Below are positions 49,901 to 61,565 of a stretch of 64,000 nucleotides of DNA, piece after piece. The number at the start of each line of letters is the position of its first letter. The first letter of the stretch is position 1. The notes under the pieces are model-generated. The model had not been told where the DNA came from. It saw only the letters and a program-made list of their open reading frames with translations, and did no database searches. Source of the DNA: Leuctra nigra (Eukaryota; Arthropoda; Insecta; Plecoptera; Leuctridae); the NCBI GenBank assembly GCA_934045905.1, contig OW203762.1, positions 16,710,345-16,774,344 on the forward strand, in the 5' to 3' direction. A program made the translations under genes and the position numbers.

Positions 49901-52900
49901 GGTTTTAAAAGGGGTGTAATTTCACTGTTTTCACGGCCCTCTAGCACGCAAATGGCATAACCTATTGTTCCCAAATTTAGTATATGGAGTGGGGTGGGCC
50001 ATAGCTCGAAATTAAGATATTTCACAACAATGTGAGATTTTCCAATTTTATGATCCAGTAGGCCGAAAATGCCATGTTGTTGCTTACAGTAAAAGTGGTT
50101 GGTCTGCTCCTCAGTTATTAGGCATTTACGGTATGTTGAGTGCGTGTGAGTGTACGGTACGACTTGGCTGGGTGGAGCGACCGCTCCACTAGATAATGAC
50201 AAAGGTTTTGTTATTATAATAAAATGCTCTCTTCAAAGAAGAAATTGAAAGAACACCTAATTACCAAGGCCAAGTTATTGGGCAGGTCTTTAATTAACTT
50301 TCCTTCGATTTTTGTTGATACATCAACTCTTTTAACATTTCCTTATAATCTTCAGTAAAGTTTTTCTTTCTCCTCTTTTGAAAACATTTTATGTAACTAA
50401 ACTCTTTAACGAAACCAAAGTTCCATCACTTTGTACCTAATGTTCATTAATTTACTCTCTCCTTCATCTTTCATTTTCTATCCTTCACTAATTTCTTGCC
50501 AAGTTAACGTTGAAGTTACTAAAGAGTGCCCATTAGTGTTCCCACAACGTTAAGGTGTTTTCCTAGTAAACCAACTCCAAAATATTAAGATACACCTTTG
50601 CTGTTAACACATTTTAATTAAATGGAAAATATAAGTGTGAAGAAAACAGTAATAATGAAGAGAATAATACGTACCAAGTGTACCTGCTCTAACCTATCAA
50701 CATGATTCATTTTCCTTCCATTGGAGCCAGAATAATTGAATCTATTCATTAAGGTGGCTCCGGCGATTGATTGCAGAGTTTCTGCGAGCTAGTCAGGTTT
50801 AATTTTAGTATCGTGTAAAGGAGAATATGAATGAGAGTATTATTATATCAAATCAATTTAAACATTTTTGTTTCTGAAGATCACGAATTATTGTTAATTA
50901 TTTAAAATACTTGTATGTATTGTTTACAAATGTAGGTATGGAAGCCGTTCATCAAGTAGAAGGCGAACCAAATTAAAAATGCAAAATGTATATTTTGGAG
51001 AAGAATAACTTTCTGTGTGACGCATTTTTCAGCGATTCTTTGATTGTTACAAATTGTGAAATTTCTACGCTCGGCTCAGGTCAAATATCTCTCAGATAAA
51101 GCAAATTTGACAAATATTTTAAAATAATCTTAAATGTGTCATAACTCTTGAAGTTCATTACCGATTTGGATACATTTTTAGAATAATCAGACGTAATGTT
51201 GACGTCCCAATTGAGCCATGAACAACTTTAATTTTATCTGCGTTCATTTTCACTGCTCAATCAAACTGATAATGTTATTAAAAATCTATACATCGTAACG
51301 CGTGTGCAAAATTTCAGATTGATCTGAGTGCCCTGGGACGTGCTTGCAAGAGAATTAACAAAACAAAAACAAACAATCAATAGCATAGAAAGTAGCGCAA
51401 AATTATTTGCGTATCTTACTACGCTCGTTTAGTGAGTCAAAAATAATACCTATTTCATGCCAAACTGATGCATGCAATAAGTGAAACGTTACAGACAGCT
51501 TAACTTCTGAATCAAAGCTTTTTAACACATATTTGATATGAAGCCATCAATTTGAGTGACATTTGCATTAACGTGTTGCAAGTGCAGGTTTTCCGGTGCA
51601 TGCATGTACACACACACCTGGCTGATTAAACCGTCTCCTGTCATGTCAATGGCACTTCGATAGGCAGCTGGCTAATTCCTTGCCAATCAAAACTTAAATT
51701 CTAGTTCCCATCACGAGTAGCAAGAATGCTATTAATCATCATCGCTATTGTAGAGTCACATTGCATATTTACTGAATGAATTTCGTCTAAGATTTGTTTG
51801 GTTTCATGCAATGAACATTAATGTCGTTTTGTGTTTTAATAAATCGCATCAAGTCATCTTGGTGTTTGAAAAGACAATATTTCATTCTGTTTTTCCCATC
51901 ATAAAACATTTCTTTACGCATTTTCTAACGCATCATCAATCAAGTTGATCATTTAGATTTCTCTCACTTTTTATTTTTAGATTGTTAGAATCACATGTTG
52001 GCTGAATGCAGGAATAAAGTTTAGGAAATTTCGAAGTGAAGTATTTGTTGAATAGAAATAAACTCAATCATTTGAATTAGTAGGTCAACTTCCTGAAATC
52101 ACATCTATCGTTGAAAATGATAATTCCGATTGATCGATTCGTGAAAAAGAATAAAACCTCTAGAGCAAAATGTCACTAAATCTTTAGCAGCCTTAACTGT
52201 TCTTAACTTGTTTTCGTACTTTGAACAAATTCACTTAATCACGATAACACAAATGACGATAAATATAGGTTATACATTCAATTTTACGATTCATGATCAA
52301 CAAAATGAACAGCCGTTGATATATTATTTAATAATGTTCTTACGAACTTAGTAACAAAATCGTACCGAATGTTCGTTGATTCATAGTTCTACACTAGGCG
52401 TATTATTAACTTGGCACTACTTAATAGATCAATACATAGGCTCCTATAAAACTGATGATAAATGGCCCAGTCCACGAGTCCTATGATTATGAACACCACT
52501 AAATTTAATTATGTATCGAACTTGTTATTGGGCTGTCATAATATTGGACCTAGAAGCTATCATGAAAGATAAATGCTCCCTAATGAAAGTAATGATCAGT
52601 TAATGAGTTTGCAGTGATCTATGACAGCACTAAAGGCGGTGGAGGCGCCAGACTTTGCTTCGCAGCGGGCCAGTCATTATCTAAAACAGGCTGGAGAATT
52701 CCCATTCTCTTTGACGTATTCCACCTTTACTTGACATTGTGTGGGAATGTTTCCATTACCGGCGTTTTCACCAATATTTCCCCGGGATCGTTAACTTGCT
52801 CTTAATGGAATATTAACCCCTCTTTGTATCTTGATACATCCCCTTTAATGAGCTACACCCATTACCAACTCCACCCCAGCACATAAGGCAACTATAAAAC

Positions 52901-54871
52901 TTGGGAAAATAGAATGGCCATCTTTTTAGGGTTTACTCACACCAGTTTAAAGTCACGCCCAAAACTCCTGGGGGGTAAAAATCATGCAAACTTAATGAGA
53001 GTAATGAACCTAAAGAGAAATTTTCATCTATGGTTGGAGCTGAAGTGTTTTCTTTATAGAATGCGAGACAAATATTCGGGACGATGTTAGATAAAAAAGA
53101 TAAAAATCAGAGATACAATGAATGTCCGGAGGGAGTTTATAAAAACTTTGAGAGCTTTTCCATTAATTTTCCTACACGTTAACTTAAGTTATATTAAGCT
53201 GCTATTCAACGTCAAACACTAATAAGACTCCGGGATGTTAGTTGAGTTCTCGTACCACAAAAAAGAAACTTATCGTGAACCATGAACTATTCCGCCGTGG
53301 AGTGAGAAAAGTGCGATGGTTTGGAATGAAGTGTTCGCTTCTCTTCATAGACATACTAATACCTTCCAACGTCGTGACATCTTTTGAATATTATTATCAC
53401 TTCAGTAAAGTCGCGCGTCATACTTTTCTTATCAAAGACCATTCAAAACTCTTTCCTTGAAATATGCAGTAGTTTAGATGTTGCAATTTGCTTGCATAAC
53501 TCAAGGTCGTCTACTAAGAGACCGCGAAACCGCCTACAATTATGAAGGGTCAGGGTCGAATCCCGGATAGCATGTGTCTCAAACATCTGTGCATCTATCA
53601 AATCATTAATCCAACATGTAATAATGTTTCATACCTTCTTTATTACTTGCTGTAACATGCTTCTCTTCATATGAACACTATAAACGTTATGTAAAGGTAA
53701 TGTTTTAAATCACATGGTTATATAATTGTAGAGTAATACGATTCTAAGATTACACATGCAGACATTATGCAATTTAATTTATATTCGTAATAAGTTTCGT
53801 ATCATAAAGTATCGACAGCGTTAATAGCGACATCATGTTTTTAGTTTTTACTGCTTTCTTTAATTTCTCAAACAGATCCGCAAAGCTTTTAATGATAATA
53901 ATATGAAATGAGAAAATAAAAACGAGACGTTCCGCAAATCCCATACAAGACAATCTCTCGAATGCGGTTTCGCGTTTGGATGCTCACGGGAGAACCAGTC
54001 TTAATTGTGTCTTTTGAAATCAACGGTTTCATTATTTCCGTGCCTCCATATCTTTTGATAAAATTCCCAATGTTCCTCGTCATTATTAAATATGAAAGCT
54101 GGTTCTTTTACGACGAAACGAAACAAGACTTAAGAATGACAACCCCCATGTTTTATTGCATTTTCCAGACCTGCTGTTAAAATTTCCCTCCTTTCTTCGA
54201 TTCCTTTACCTTCAACTCAACTCTTCGAGCAACTGGTTTCCCGAGGATCACAATGTTCAAACGAAAGAAGTGCAGTAAATTCTGAAATATTCCTCGGCTA
54301 ATATTATCAAGACGGTTCTTCAGGCTCTTATCAATAATGGAATTACATCATCCGCTTCATGCTTTTGGAGGGGTTAAGATTCCAAGAGCAAAAAAATCTA
54401 ATAAGGTTTTCGTATCGGTCTCGTATATAATAGTAACTTGATAAAGTTAGGAGTAGTAAATTGGATTCAATACTTCTACAAGACAGTTCGATTTATATTC
54501 TAATAAAATTCACTGTCGGCTTTACTTCTGTGATTTAGACTACCTATCACGATATTAATGGAATTATCATGTAAAAGTCCTGTCAAATGGTTGGAGTTTG
54601 TAATGAGTTTTTGCAGTTTACAGGGGTGGTAGGACAAAAAAAACTCAACAAAACACAATAACACACGAGTAAAAAAGGTGTTTGAATTCTTATGGGGTTG
54701 TAAACATTCAATTGAACACCATTATCACCAATTCCGCTCAGTCAATAAACTCGGCAACCGCAATTCCGTCGTTCACGGACATAAAAATTAAGCCTACGAA
54801 TCCTTTGGTCGTAAAGTTTAAGTGCCGGCCAAAACAAGGTGCTAAACAGCGTTCCCTTTGTTTGTTTGCAG
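49901..54871. other. Upstream region of the plus-strand Side exon; no gene recognised
   Basis: Contains the repeat at about 51040-51440 and AT-rich sequence. The signal-peptide exon and promoter of the plus-strand Side gene should lie here or further upstream, but no convincing hydrophobic start exon was found. Confidence 0.45.
51040..51440 (-). mobile_element. Interspersed repeat with the AAATTTTGCACAC core
   Basis: On the minus strand it starts with GACTCACTAAACGAGCGTAG (about 51421-51440), has a (TTTTG)-rich stretch, then ATCTGAAATTTTGCACACG (51302-51320). The order (GAGCG end, T/G-rich tract, core) matches the element at 21999-22245, though the sequences are well diverged. Confidence 0.45.
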
Positions 54872-55004
54872 TTCCCATCGTCGATGTCCAGGGCGTGATG
54901 GGCAAGAACACTGTGCTGCCGTGCGACATCGCCCCCGGCGATCCAGACGACGCCGTCTACATGGTGCTCTGGTTCAAAGAAGCCGACGGAGAACCTCTGT
55001 ATAG
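54872..55004 (+). CDS. Second Side-family gene: exon for first half of Ig domain 1
   Basis: This 133-nt exon (phase 1 in, phase 2 out) has 43 full codons. The acceptor is TTTGTTTGCAG (ends 54871) and the donor AGGTGAGC (GT at 55005-55006). It encodes [13 protein letters not shown], the first Ig1 cysteine in VLPCDIAP, the core Trp in [10 protein letters not shown] and ends at GEPLY plus two bases. It is equivalent to the minus-strand exon at 23226-23355 in length, phase and motifs, but clearly diverged, so it represents a paralogue. The open frame extends upstream to a Met at 54682, but that part has no signal peptide or Ig features and is preceded by a good acceptor, so it is taken as intron. 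The partner exon (S-x-D-A-R-G...) was not found before 64000. Confidence 0.88.
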
Positions 55005-55552
55005 GTGAGCATCCATGTTCTGCCGCCAATTGTAGTGTGGCTTGAACTGAATATTATTGTCGCTTTGGTGGTAGACATTATTCCTGGTGTTCCAGACGCC
55101 GCTTTGACAAGAACAATTTGATAAACAATGCATTTGTAAGAATAATCACGAAGAATCAGTGCTTCATTGTGATGACATGTCATTATTCTTTGTTGGCGCT
55201 GGCGTTCAAACAGCTGGGCAGAATGCGTGTCCTCGAAGACTTTTTTTTATCAATATCTATTAACTACAAGTGTTCAATCCAAATAATATGCTGAGAAAAA
55301 TAGGTTTTATTATCTTTTCGTTTGCACTTTATCTGTTTATTGCGTGAACAATTGTAAATACCGCGGGTGGCCCAAAAAATACACAATAGACGAGACATTG
55401 CTGTGACGATACTACGACACAAATCGGGCTGAAAATGTCACATAAAAAGCACAAGGTTTAATGTGTGAAAGTATCAAAAGCATAACGTAGGACAAAAGTT
55501 ACAGCTGTTCCAATTTGGTTGTTGAAAAGTCGATTATACGGAGCTCAAACAG

Positions 55553-55960
55553 CGCGCCTTTCAGAGAACGTCAATTGGTCGGGACGCTGTTTATTCAAAT
55601 CAAAAATACTAACGATATTAAACTGAAAATTTCAAATTTTATTCACAATATATTGCTTTCAATTGGGTAAAAATTTCAATACAATTTGATCATTGGAACG
55701 AAAGTTATATTATCTTGAAGCTATAAGCTTAAAAGCAGAAAATCCGAAACATAATTTCAATTTTTCAAATTATCGTAAAATCTTTTGAAATTAGCTCCCG
55801 TATATTCTGCTTTGAAGCTCAACTTCAAGATTCCACAACTTTTGCTACAACGATCCAAATGGATCCAAAATTTAACACAATATGTTAAATTTCAAACTTG
55901 ATTTCGTTAGAAGATTTGAAGAACAACGTCCCGGCCAATGGCCGTTTTCTGAACGCGGCA
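55553..55960. mobile_element. MITE-like element with diverged about 40-bp terminal inverted repeats
   Basis: The left end (55553-55592, with CAGAGAACGTCAATTGGTCG) and the right end (55921-55960, inverted CAGAAAACGGCCATTGGCCG) are imperfect inverted repeats. The inside is AT-rich and non-coding. It lies between the good Side exon and its decayed duplicate. Immediately beyond the right end is a perfect short palindrome, ACAGTTGCT-TTATAT-AGCAACTGT. Confidence 0.55.
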
Positions 55961-56197
55961 TACAGTTGCTTTATATAGCAACTGTTGGGTTAAATCAAAC
56001 TAATAATTCATTAAAATATTGAACAGCTCTTAAACGTGTGCCAAATCATATTTCATAATCAATTGAATTGTAAAATTTATTGATGAAAATCAGTTTATTA
56101 ACTATTCAATAACATGCTCACGAAGTACGAGCCTACCATGCCGTCAATACGTATATAATATTATGCCACCATTTGTAATATCGCTGCCATTGAATAG

Positions 56198-56297
56198 TAA
56201 GACTGTTTGATGGTGATGACGTTGTCTCCGATTACCTCCCCGACGCGGTCTACAAAGTGCTTCGGTTCGAAGAGGTCGAAGGCGAACCTCTGTACAG
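56198..56297 (+). pseudogene. Decayed tandem duplicate of the 54872-55004 Side exon
   Basis: GACGCGGTCTACAAAGTGCT (56242-56261) and GGCGAACCTCTGTACAG (56281-56297) align with GACGCCGTCTACATGGTGCT and GGAGAACCTCTGTATAG of the real exon. The homology continues into the intron: CTGCCGCCAATTGTAGTGTGG after 55020 is matched by TGCCACCATTTGTAATGTGG at about 56320-56340. The copy therefore arose by genomic tandem duplication and not by retroposition. The core Trp is replaced by Arg (VLRFEE), and the LPCD cysteine segment is lost through deletions, so it cannot form an Ig fold. Oddly, 56198-56297 still has a phase-1 acceptor-like AG, an open frame and a phase-2 GT, so it could be spliced in. It is most simply a pseudo-exon. 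Confidence 0.7.
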
Positions 56298-59200
56298 GTA
56301 GCAAATACGCATCCGTACCATGCCACCATTTGTAATGTGGCTCTCACAGCTTGAATTACACTGGGGAAATGCAAATTGCCTGTTTGCGGTGACGGTGAGG
56401 AATGGGGTTTATGCAATGATTTAAACTTTACTGAAACCATTGTTTTTGCGAGGTTATAATAAGGTAAGATTGATAGTTTATTATGTAAGGAAAACAAGCG
56501 GTTTACTGTGATGATGTATGTATGCGTCTGCGTTTTGCTTCCGAGTGTAAAAATGAAATTCGCGTTTTGTTTGAATTTAATATCGTTTAACGAGGGTACA
56601 AAAGCAGGAGGCAAATTTTATCGCTGCGGCACGGGCGTAGATGTTTAAAGGGAAATTTCATGCTTTTAGAAGATTGTGCGGTGTGCTTCATTTATACCGC
56701 GAAATTGACTTGAAAGGTAATTTGTAAAACGCGGTCTGTGTGAGGCGAATACTCTAATCGGACAGTGATGTATGTATTGCCGATAAACCAAGATTACAGT
56801 CTTTAGCCAGGAGATTGTCTTTCCGATTATCTTCCCACCGTGATTCTGCACACTTTACATTCGTGATGGGGAATATCGAGCTGCGTCGATGAAACTATAA
56901 ATCCTAGCAATATTGCCAGCTTTAATCACTCGCGTTCGACCACTTTATCACTTAAACCCGTTCACATCGGCATTCCCATAAATCACCCCTCGACCTTCTT
57001 TTGAAAATTACTCTTTGCTGATAAATTATTCTGCATTCTATTTTGACGCGTTGGTAAAGCACACGTCACGTCAGCGTTGAGATGAGAGGCGTCAGTCTGT
57101 GACGCAGGTGAGGAAAGTATCATGTGATTGATATCAAAGTCTGGCGCACTCGGTGAATTATCCAACATATGTAGAGAACTGGCAACGTTGTACTTGTCTC
57201 GTGGAGCAGGATCTCATGTGGCTGGTTGGATTATTGTTACGGCTTTCGTCATGTTTCATTTGTGAAGACGTTTAGATGAAAGGTCATCATGATGATGATC
57301 TTTATATTTATTTTTTCCAAATACATTACGTATAAAACATTTTTCTATGTATAATAGTTTTCTTTTCTCAATGTTATTTTTTAAACATTTCATATCATCT
57401 GAAAACTAGGCTTCACATTAATTTCGTCTCGTACTAAAATATTTTTCTTCATTAAAAACGTGGTCAAATAGAAATGTTGATGTTCTATTTTCATACTTAA
57501 AAAATTAGATTTTACAAACGAACTTTCCAAACCCTTTTTAACTGAAGAAAAAAATCGATTTGGATGCATGCTTCTGCGAACTGTATTTGTTATTTAATTT
57601 TATTTGTCGGCCTGGAATTACACATTAAAATATCGTACTTTCTTTTGTACGAGTAAGTTTTTATGAATATAGATTGAAATACAGACGAAAATTTCGAAGA
57701 GAGTTCTGTTATAGAAAATAATCTACACTCTCGTTTATGTCACAACTTTCCTTCTTGTTTTCTTTGTTCTTGACATTTATTATCGGGATATTCCAACTCA
57801 CCTTGCTGTAAACAAAGCGTTGATTCACAAACAATCTCCATTCACAGCATCTATTGAAGAGGAGCGCGGAAAGTTCACAAAGCTCAAGAGGACGCCATCG
57901 AAACCTTCAGGTATTACACAAACCCGTTTTCTATCGGGCTCGGGGAGGATTAGTTGGGAAACATACAACCTGATGTTAATGCCACTTGGAAATTACTAAT
58001 CGGACTGGATGTTTCAAATTAAATGGTTTCAATGTGAATTAGTGTGAAGAAAAGTTTTATCCTGAATTTGAAATAATTAAATACTGTTTAGGTAGCGTGT
58101 ATTTGTGTTAACGGTGGTTAAGTATAGTGAATTATAATTACGAGGAAAGCGGATTGTTATAACGCGTTGATGAACGAGCCAGTGTGGTGAAATAAATACC
58201 TAATGTATAGGTACCTGAGATACTTGGATACAGATGAACGGTAATGCATTGACGGCATGGAGTATTTATTTTATAGATGAAGCAATATTGACAAATATTT
58301 CAAAAACATATTTCCAAAATATTTTACGAAGCTCAGAGGTAGTTTAGGAACTATAATTCAAACAAGTATGAAATATCGCGGCTAAATCAATAAAACGTTT
58401 TCATCAAATCGCACCATTTACGAAAAAAAACAATCAAACAAAAAAGCAGAGACGTCAAACAAAATGTATCAAAAGGCTACGATTTAATACGTTAATATCG
58501 AAAACATCATGACTCCAGTTCCAATGGACATCACAATGAGTGATATGTTTGCGAAGCACTTGTTTCGCAGATATTATGACAGTGTCTAGAATGGAATGTT
58601 ATGTGATGACTGATTCATTAGATATACCTCATATTTCAATAAACAGAGCCGTACAGTATACGCATGTTGACAAGAACGAACAGAAAATCAGGGATCCTAG
58701 AATTCGCGCGGTCTGTCGTCTTCTCTACTGAGATGGTTTAGGAATAGGACGTCAGATTAAGTTCATATCAGTATTTTGTCCGTACTTCCAACTGAAAATT
58801 GTTTTATTTTCATCCTGCAATATTTTTCATGAATGTACGAAACTCAACCCAAAAATGTATATTTATTTTTTATGTAATTTTTGTAAAATGTAAATGATTT
58901 AACGAAGTAGGCATATGATCTTGTTAAATCCAAGTTAAGTATATCAAAGCTGACGTTAAGTCATGCTAGGTTATATACTGTTATCCACACAGTTTGCAAA
59001 GCATGATATTTCTTTATTTCACTTGACAATGAATACATACGATCGCATGATTACATTTTCTTTCCGTGAAAAGACTCGTGGGTGGACAATTAAGTAATTG
59101 ATATTTTTCCCTCACTCATCCTGCATTCTAATGGGCCGACAATTATGTTCACGTTTCCTTTTTCTTCTTTCCTTACACTGGAATTAGAATGCCTTCTTCT

Positions 59201-60657
59201 GGCCTCTATTTAATTAAAGCTCCCTCCAAGACAAAGGATTCGGAGGCGAGTTGTCAGCTTTTCCCGTCAGCAGAGCCAGCAGTCAGACACCATCAGTCAC
59301 GGGGAAGACATCCTCCAGGATGTTTTGTCGAGATTTCATCCTGGAACTGACTGGATTATTCCTCATGTAGAGGTGTTGGCCGTGTCTTAATTCCTTCTTC
59401 ATTAAACTTGAGCTTTTGCGCGGCGGACTTGCCTTTGGGGTGTTAATTAAAGTTGTAGGAAAATTTGCTCGCAGAACTCGTGTGATAACTTTTCTGACGT
59501 GCCAAGTTTGAAAGTTCGGAATGAAACGTTTTTATTATCTTATTTTATTTAGATGCATACTAGAACAGTTCAGATGACACGTTTAAGTAGGAACGTGCTC
59601 GCAATCGGCATCAAAAGAAGTTTTTTTATGATAAAAACTCAAATGAATTTTGTTGGAGAGTATTCGTGGTCTTGGAATAGACAAGACATGGTGAAATTAA
59701 ACGAAACCGCAATTCTTTTGACGAAATAAAACGTGGTTTTATTTTCCTCTCAAAGTTGCTGGATTTTCTCGCGGATAGACCTCACCATTAAATTGCTTGT
59801 CCTTTTATTTTTCCTAACCGAACAAACCTCTGCTGTATGAAATGCGCATGGCATATATAATCAAAATAATGTTTGCTCAAGAATACGCAGAGCTGTTTTC
59901 CATTTTCCGCTGCTCTTTCAATATTAATGAAAACACTCAATTCCGAGAATTTATAAAAAAAAATATAAAGTTAATATGTGACGTATGAGGCCGACCCGAG
60001 CCACGTGTAGGTCCTGATAGGTAATAAGAGATTGAGATGTATGTAAAATATCTCTTCTCATTAAAAAAGCCATTTATTATTTTGAAAAACTGCAACTTTA
60101 TCACTCTTCTGAGCAAATTGTTTTAATCTCTGACACGATCACGGGTTTGTTTAATGGGAGGTTATCAATCTCAGTGTGGTTTTACTAGGTGAAGAGCCGG
60201 AAGTGTCGTATATCCTACAGGTTATGCAACCGGCGGGCTTCCGACAGGCCGTCCAGGGGTCCGCGTTGTGGGAGGGGGGCGGGAAGGGGGGCGGCTATCG
60301 GGACGACAGAGATAACGAGAACGACGGGCGTGGAGGGGAGAAATTCTGATATTCGATATTAGAGTCCAGGGAAAATGATGCCAAGAATCGATGTCAAAAG
60401 CATTGTCAGCATTTCCTCTCAGTAGTTATATCTTCAAAGTGGAATTTATAGATCCGCACGGTGGAAAAAGGCGCACAAGGAGATATGTGTAATATCAAAA
60501 AGGATGGATATCAGCGACTTTCCGAGCACGAAAGAGCATAAAAAGCTTTTATTTTATTTGTTGGATTGATGAATAAAGGGATTGCATTTTCGTTTTGGGT
60601 GGATATCTGCGGGAACGTAATAGTACGTCGTAATATCTTTATATTGAATCGCCACAG

Positions 60658-60790
60658 TAAAAAAAAGAACTCCGGTGGAGGTGCCGTGCGATATTAAACC
60701 GCGCAACTCTCTTGAAAACTTCCTCGCTCGGTATGCGATTGTTTTGAGAAGTTTCCCCGACTCTAAGAGCTCAGTTTCTATTGTTTACGA
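60658..60790 (+). pseudogene. Possible remnant of a third Side Ig1 first-half exon
   Basis: After CCACAG (acceptor-like, ends 60657) a phase-1 frame gives V-KKRTPVEVPCDIKPRNS and then YAIVLRSFPDS and SIVY. VEVPCDIKP resembles the first-cysteine strand of Side Ig1 (VLPCDIAP in this gene), and the spacing to a VLWF-like VLRSF segment is similar. The Trp is missing and no phase-2 donor follows the VY, so at best it is a decayed copy. The match is short and may be chance. Confidence 0.25.
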
Positions 60791-61082
60791 GGGTGCATTA
60801 GCCCGACGTGGTTGATGTCGCCGCAATGCAGGTACTACAAACATCACTTAACGGTACTATTACTCCGCGAGATGACGGGAAACAAATTCGTGACACGTGA
60901 AAGCTCCGGAAGAGCAAGGTGAAGTGGAGATCTAATCCAATGGCCGGAAACCATTACACAAATTGAGAGTATACGGGCATGCAGGAAGCACTTTATAAAA
61001 TAAGTCGAGATAAAGTAAAACTAGATTGACATGGACGACAGTACACATATGAGAGTAGCGTATGATGTATTATGTATAACAT

Positions 61083-61112
61083 ATTGTTTCGTGAATATGT
61101 ACACGAAACAAT
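61083..61112. other. Perfect 11-bp inverted repeat
   Basis: ATTGTTTCGTG (61083-61093) and CACGAAACAAT (61102-61112) with an 8-nt loop. It could be a dimeric protein-binding site or a small hairpin; nothing nearby decides. Confidence 0.6.
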
Positions 61113-61484
61113 CAGCTTTCAAGTACGTAGAAGTTGACTCTGTAGAGTGGTGTGTCATTCTGGTGTGATTCCATGTGCAGTGCAATTAGATGCATGCTTG
61201 TGTGTGGTAGAGATTTCACGAGAACAAAGGCGTGTTACGATACAGGTGGCCGTGTCGGAAGCTCACATGCCGAGTTGTTTGTGAGGGGAAACACGGCAAG
61301 CATCCGCGCCATTGAGCACGTGGGTATTTGTGAGGTTAGTTTGTCACTCTTCATGTTGATTGGACGTGCCAAAGCGGGAGTATGGGCGGAATTTCAACTA
61401 TTTATATAGAATGTTTCAATAGACAAACGTGAACGGACTCAATTGCACACGGATTTGCGTATTTGGTATGATTTAGTGTATTTT

Positions 61485-61565
61485 TTATATTTTATTTTAA
61501 TATAAAAATATTTTATATTTATATTTTATATTTTATATAATTTAATTTTAATATTAATATGTTCT
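61485..61565. repeat. AT-rich low-complexity stretch
   Basis: Repeated TTTTATATT and AATATAAAA strings with no GC for about 70 bp. Confidence 0.85.

Larger units (their letters stand above)
55005..60657. other. Downstream intron of the plus-strand Side gene; no further exon found
   Basis: Holds the MITE and the pseudo-exon. From 56300 to 60650 the sequence is AT-rich without a recognisable element. A GC-rich patch lies at about 60220-60350 (G runs, GGGACGACAGAG); its role is unknown. Confidence 0.5.

Noticed and set aside
53505..53580. tRNA-like B box (GGGTCGAATCCCG)
   Set aside because: No cloverleaf could be drawn with the upstream sequence.
54682..54871. Upstream extension of the plus-strand Side exon to a Met at 54682
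   Set aside because: No signal peptide or Ig pattern; a strong acceptor (TTTGTTTGCAG) sits at 54861-54871 and gives the family's usual phase 1.
56144..56614. 156-residue minus-strand open frame
   Set aside because: It is antisense to the decayed Side exon copy and shows no features of its own.
60226..60351. Short GC-rich open frame starting MQPAGFRQ
   Set aside because: Only about 41 codons, Gly-rich by composition, no splice or homology support.
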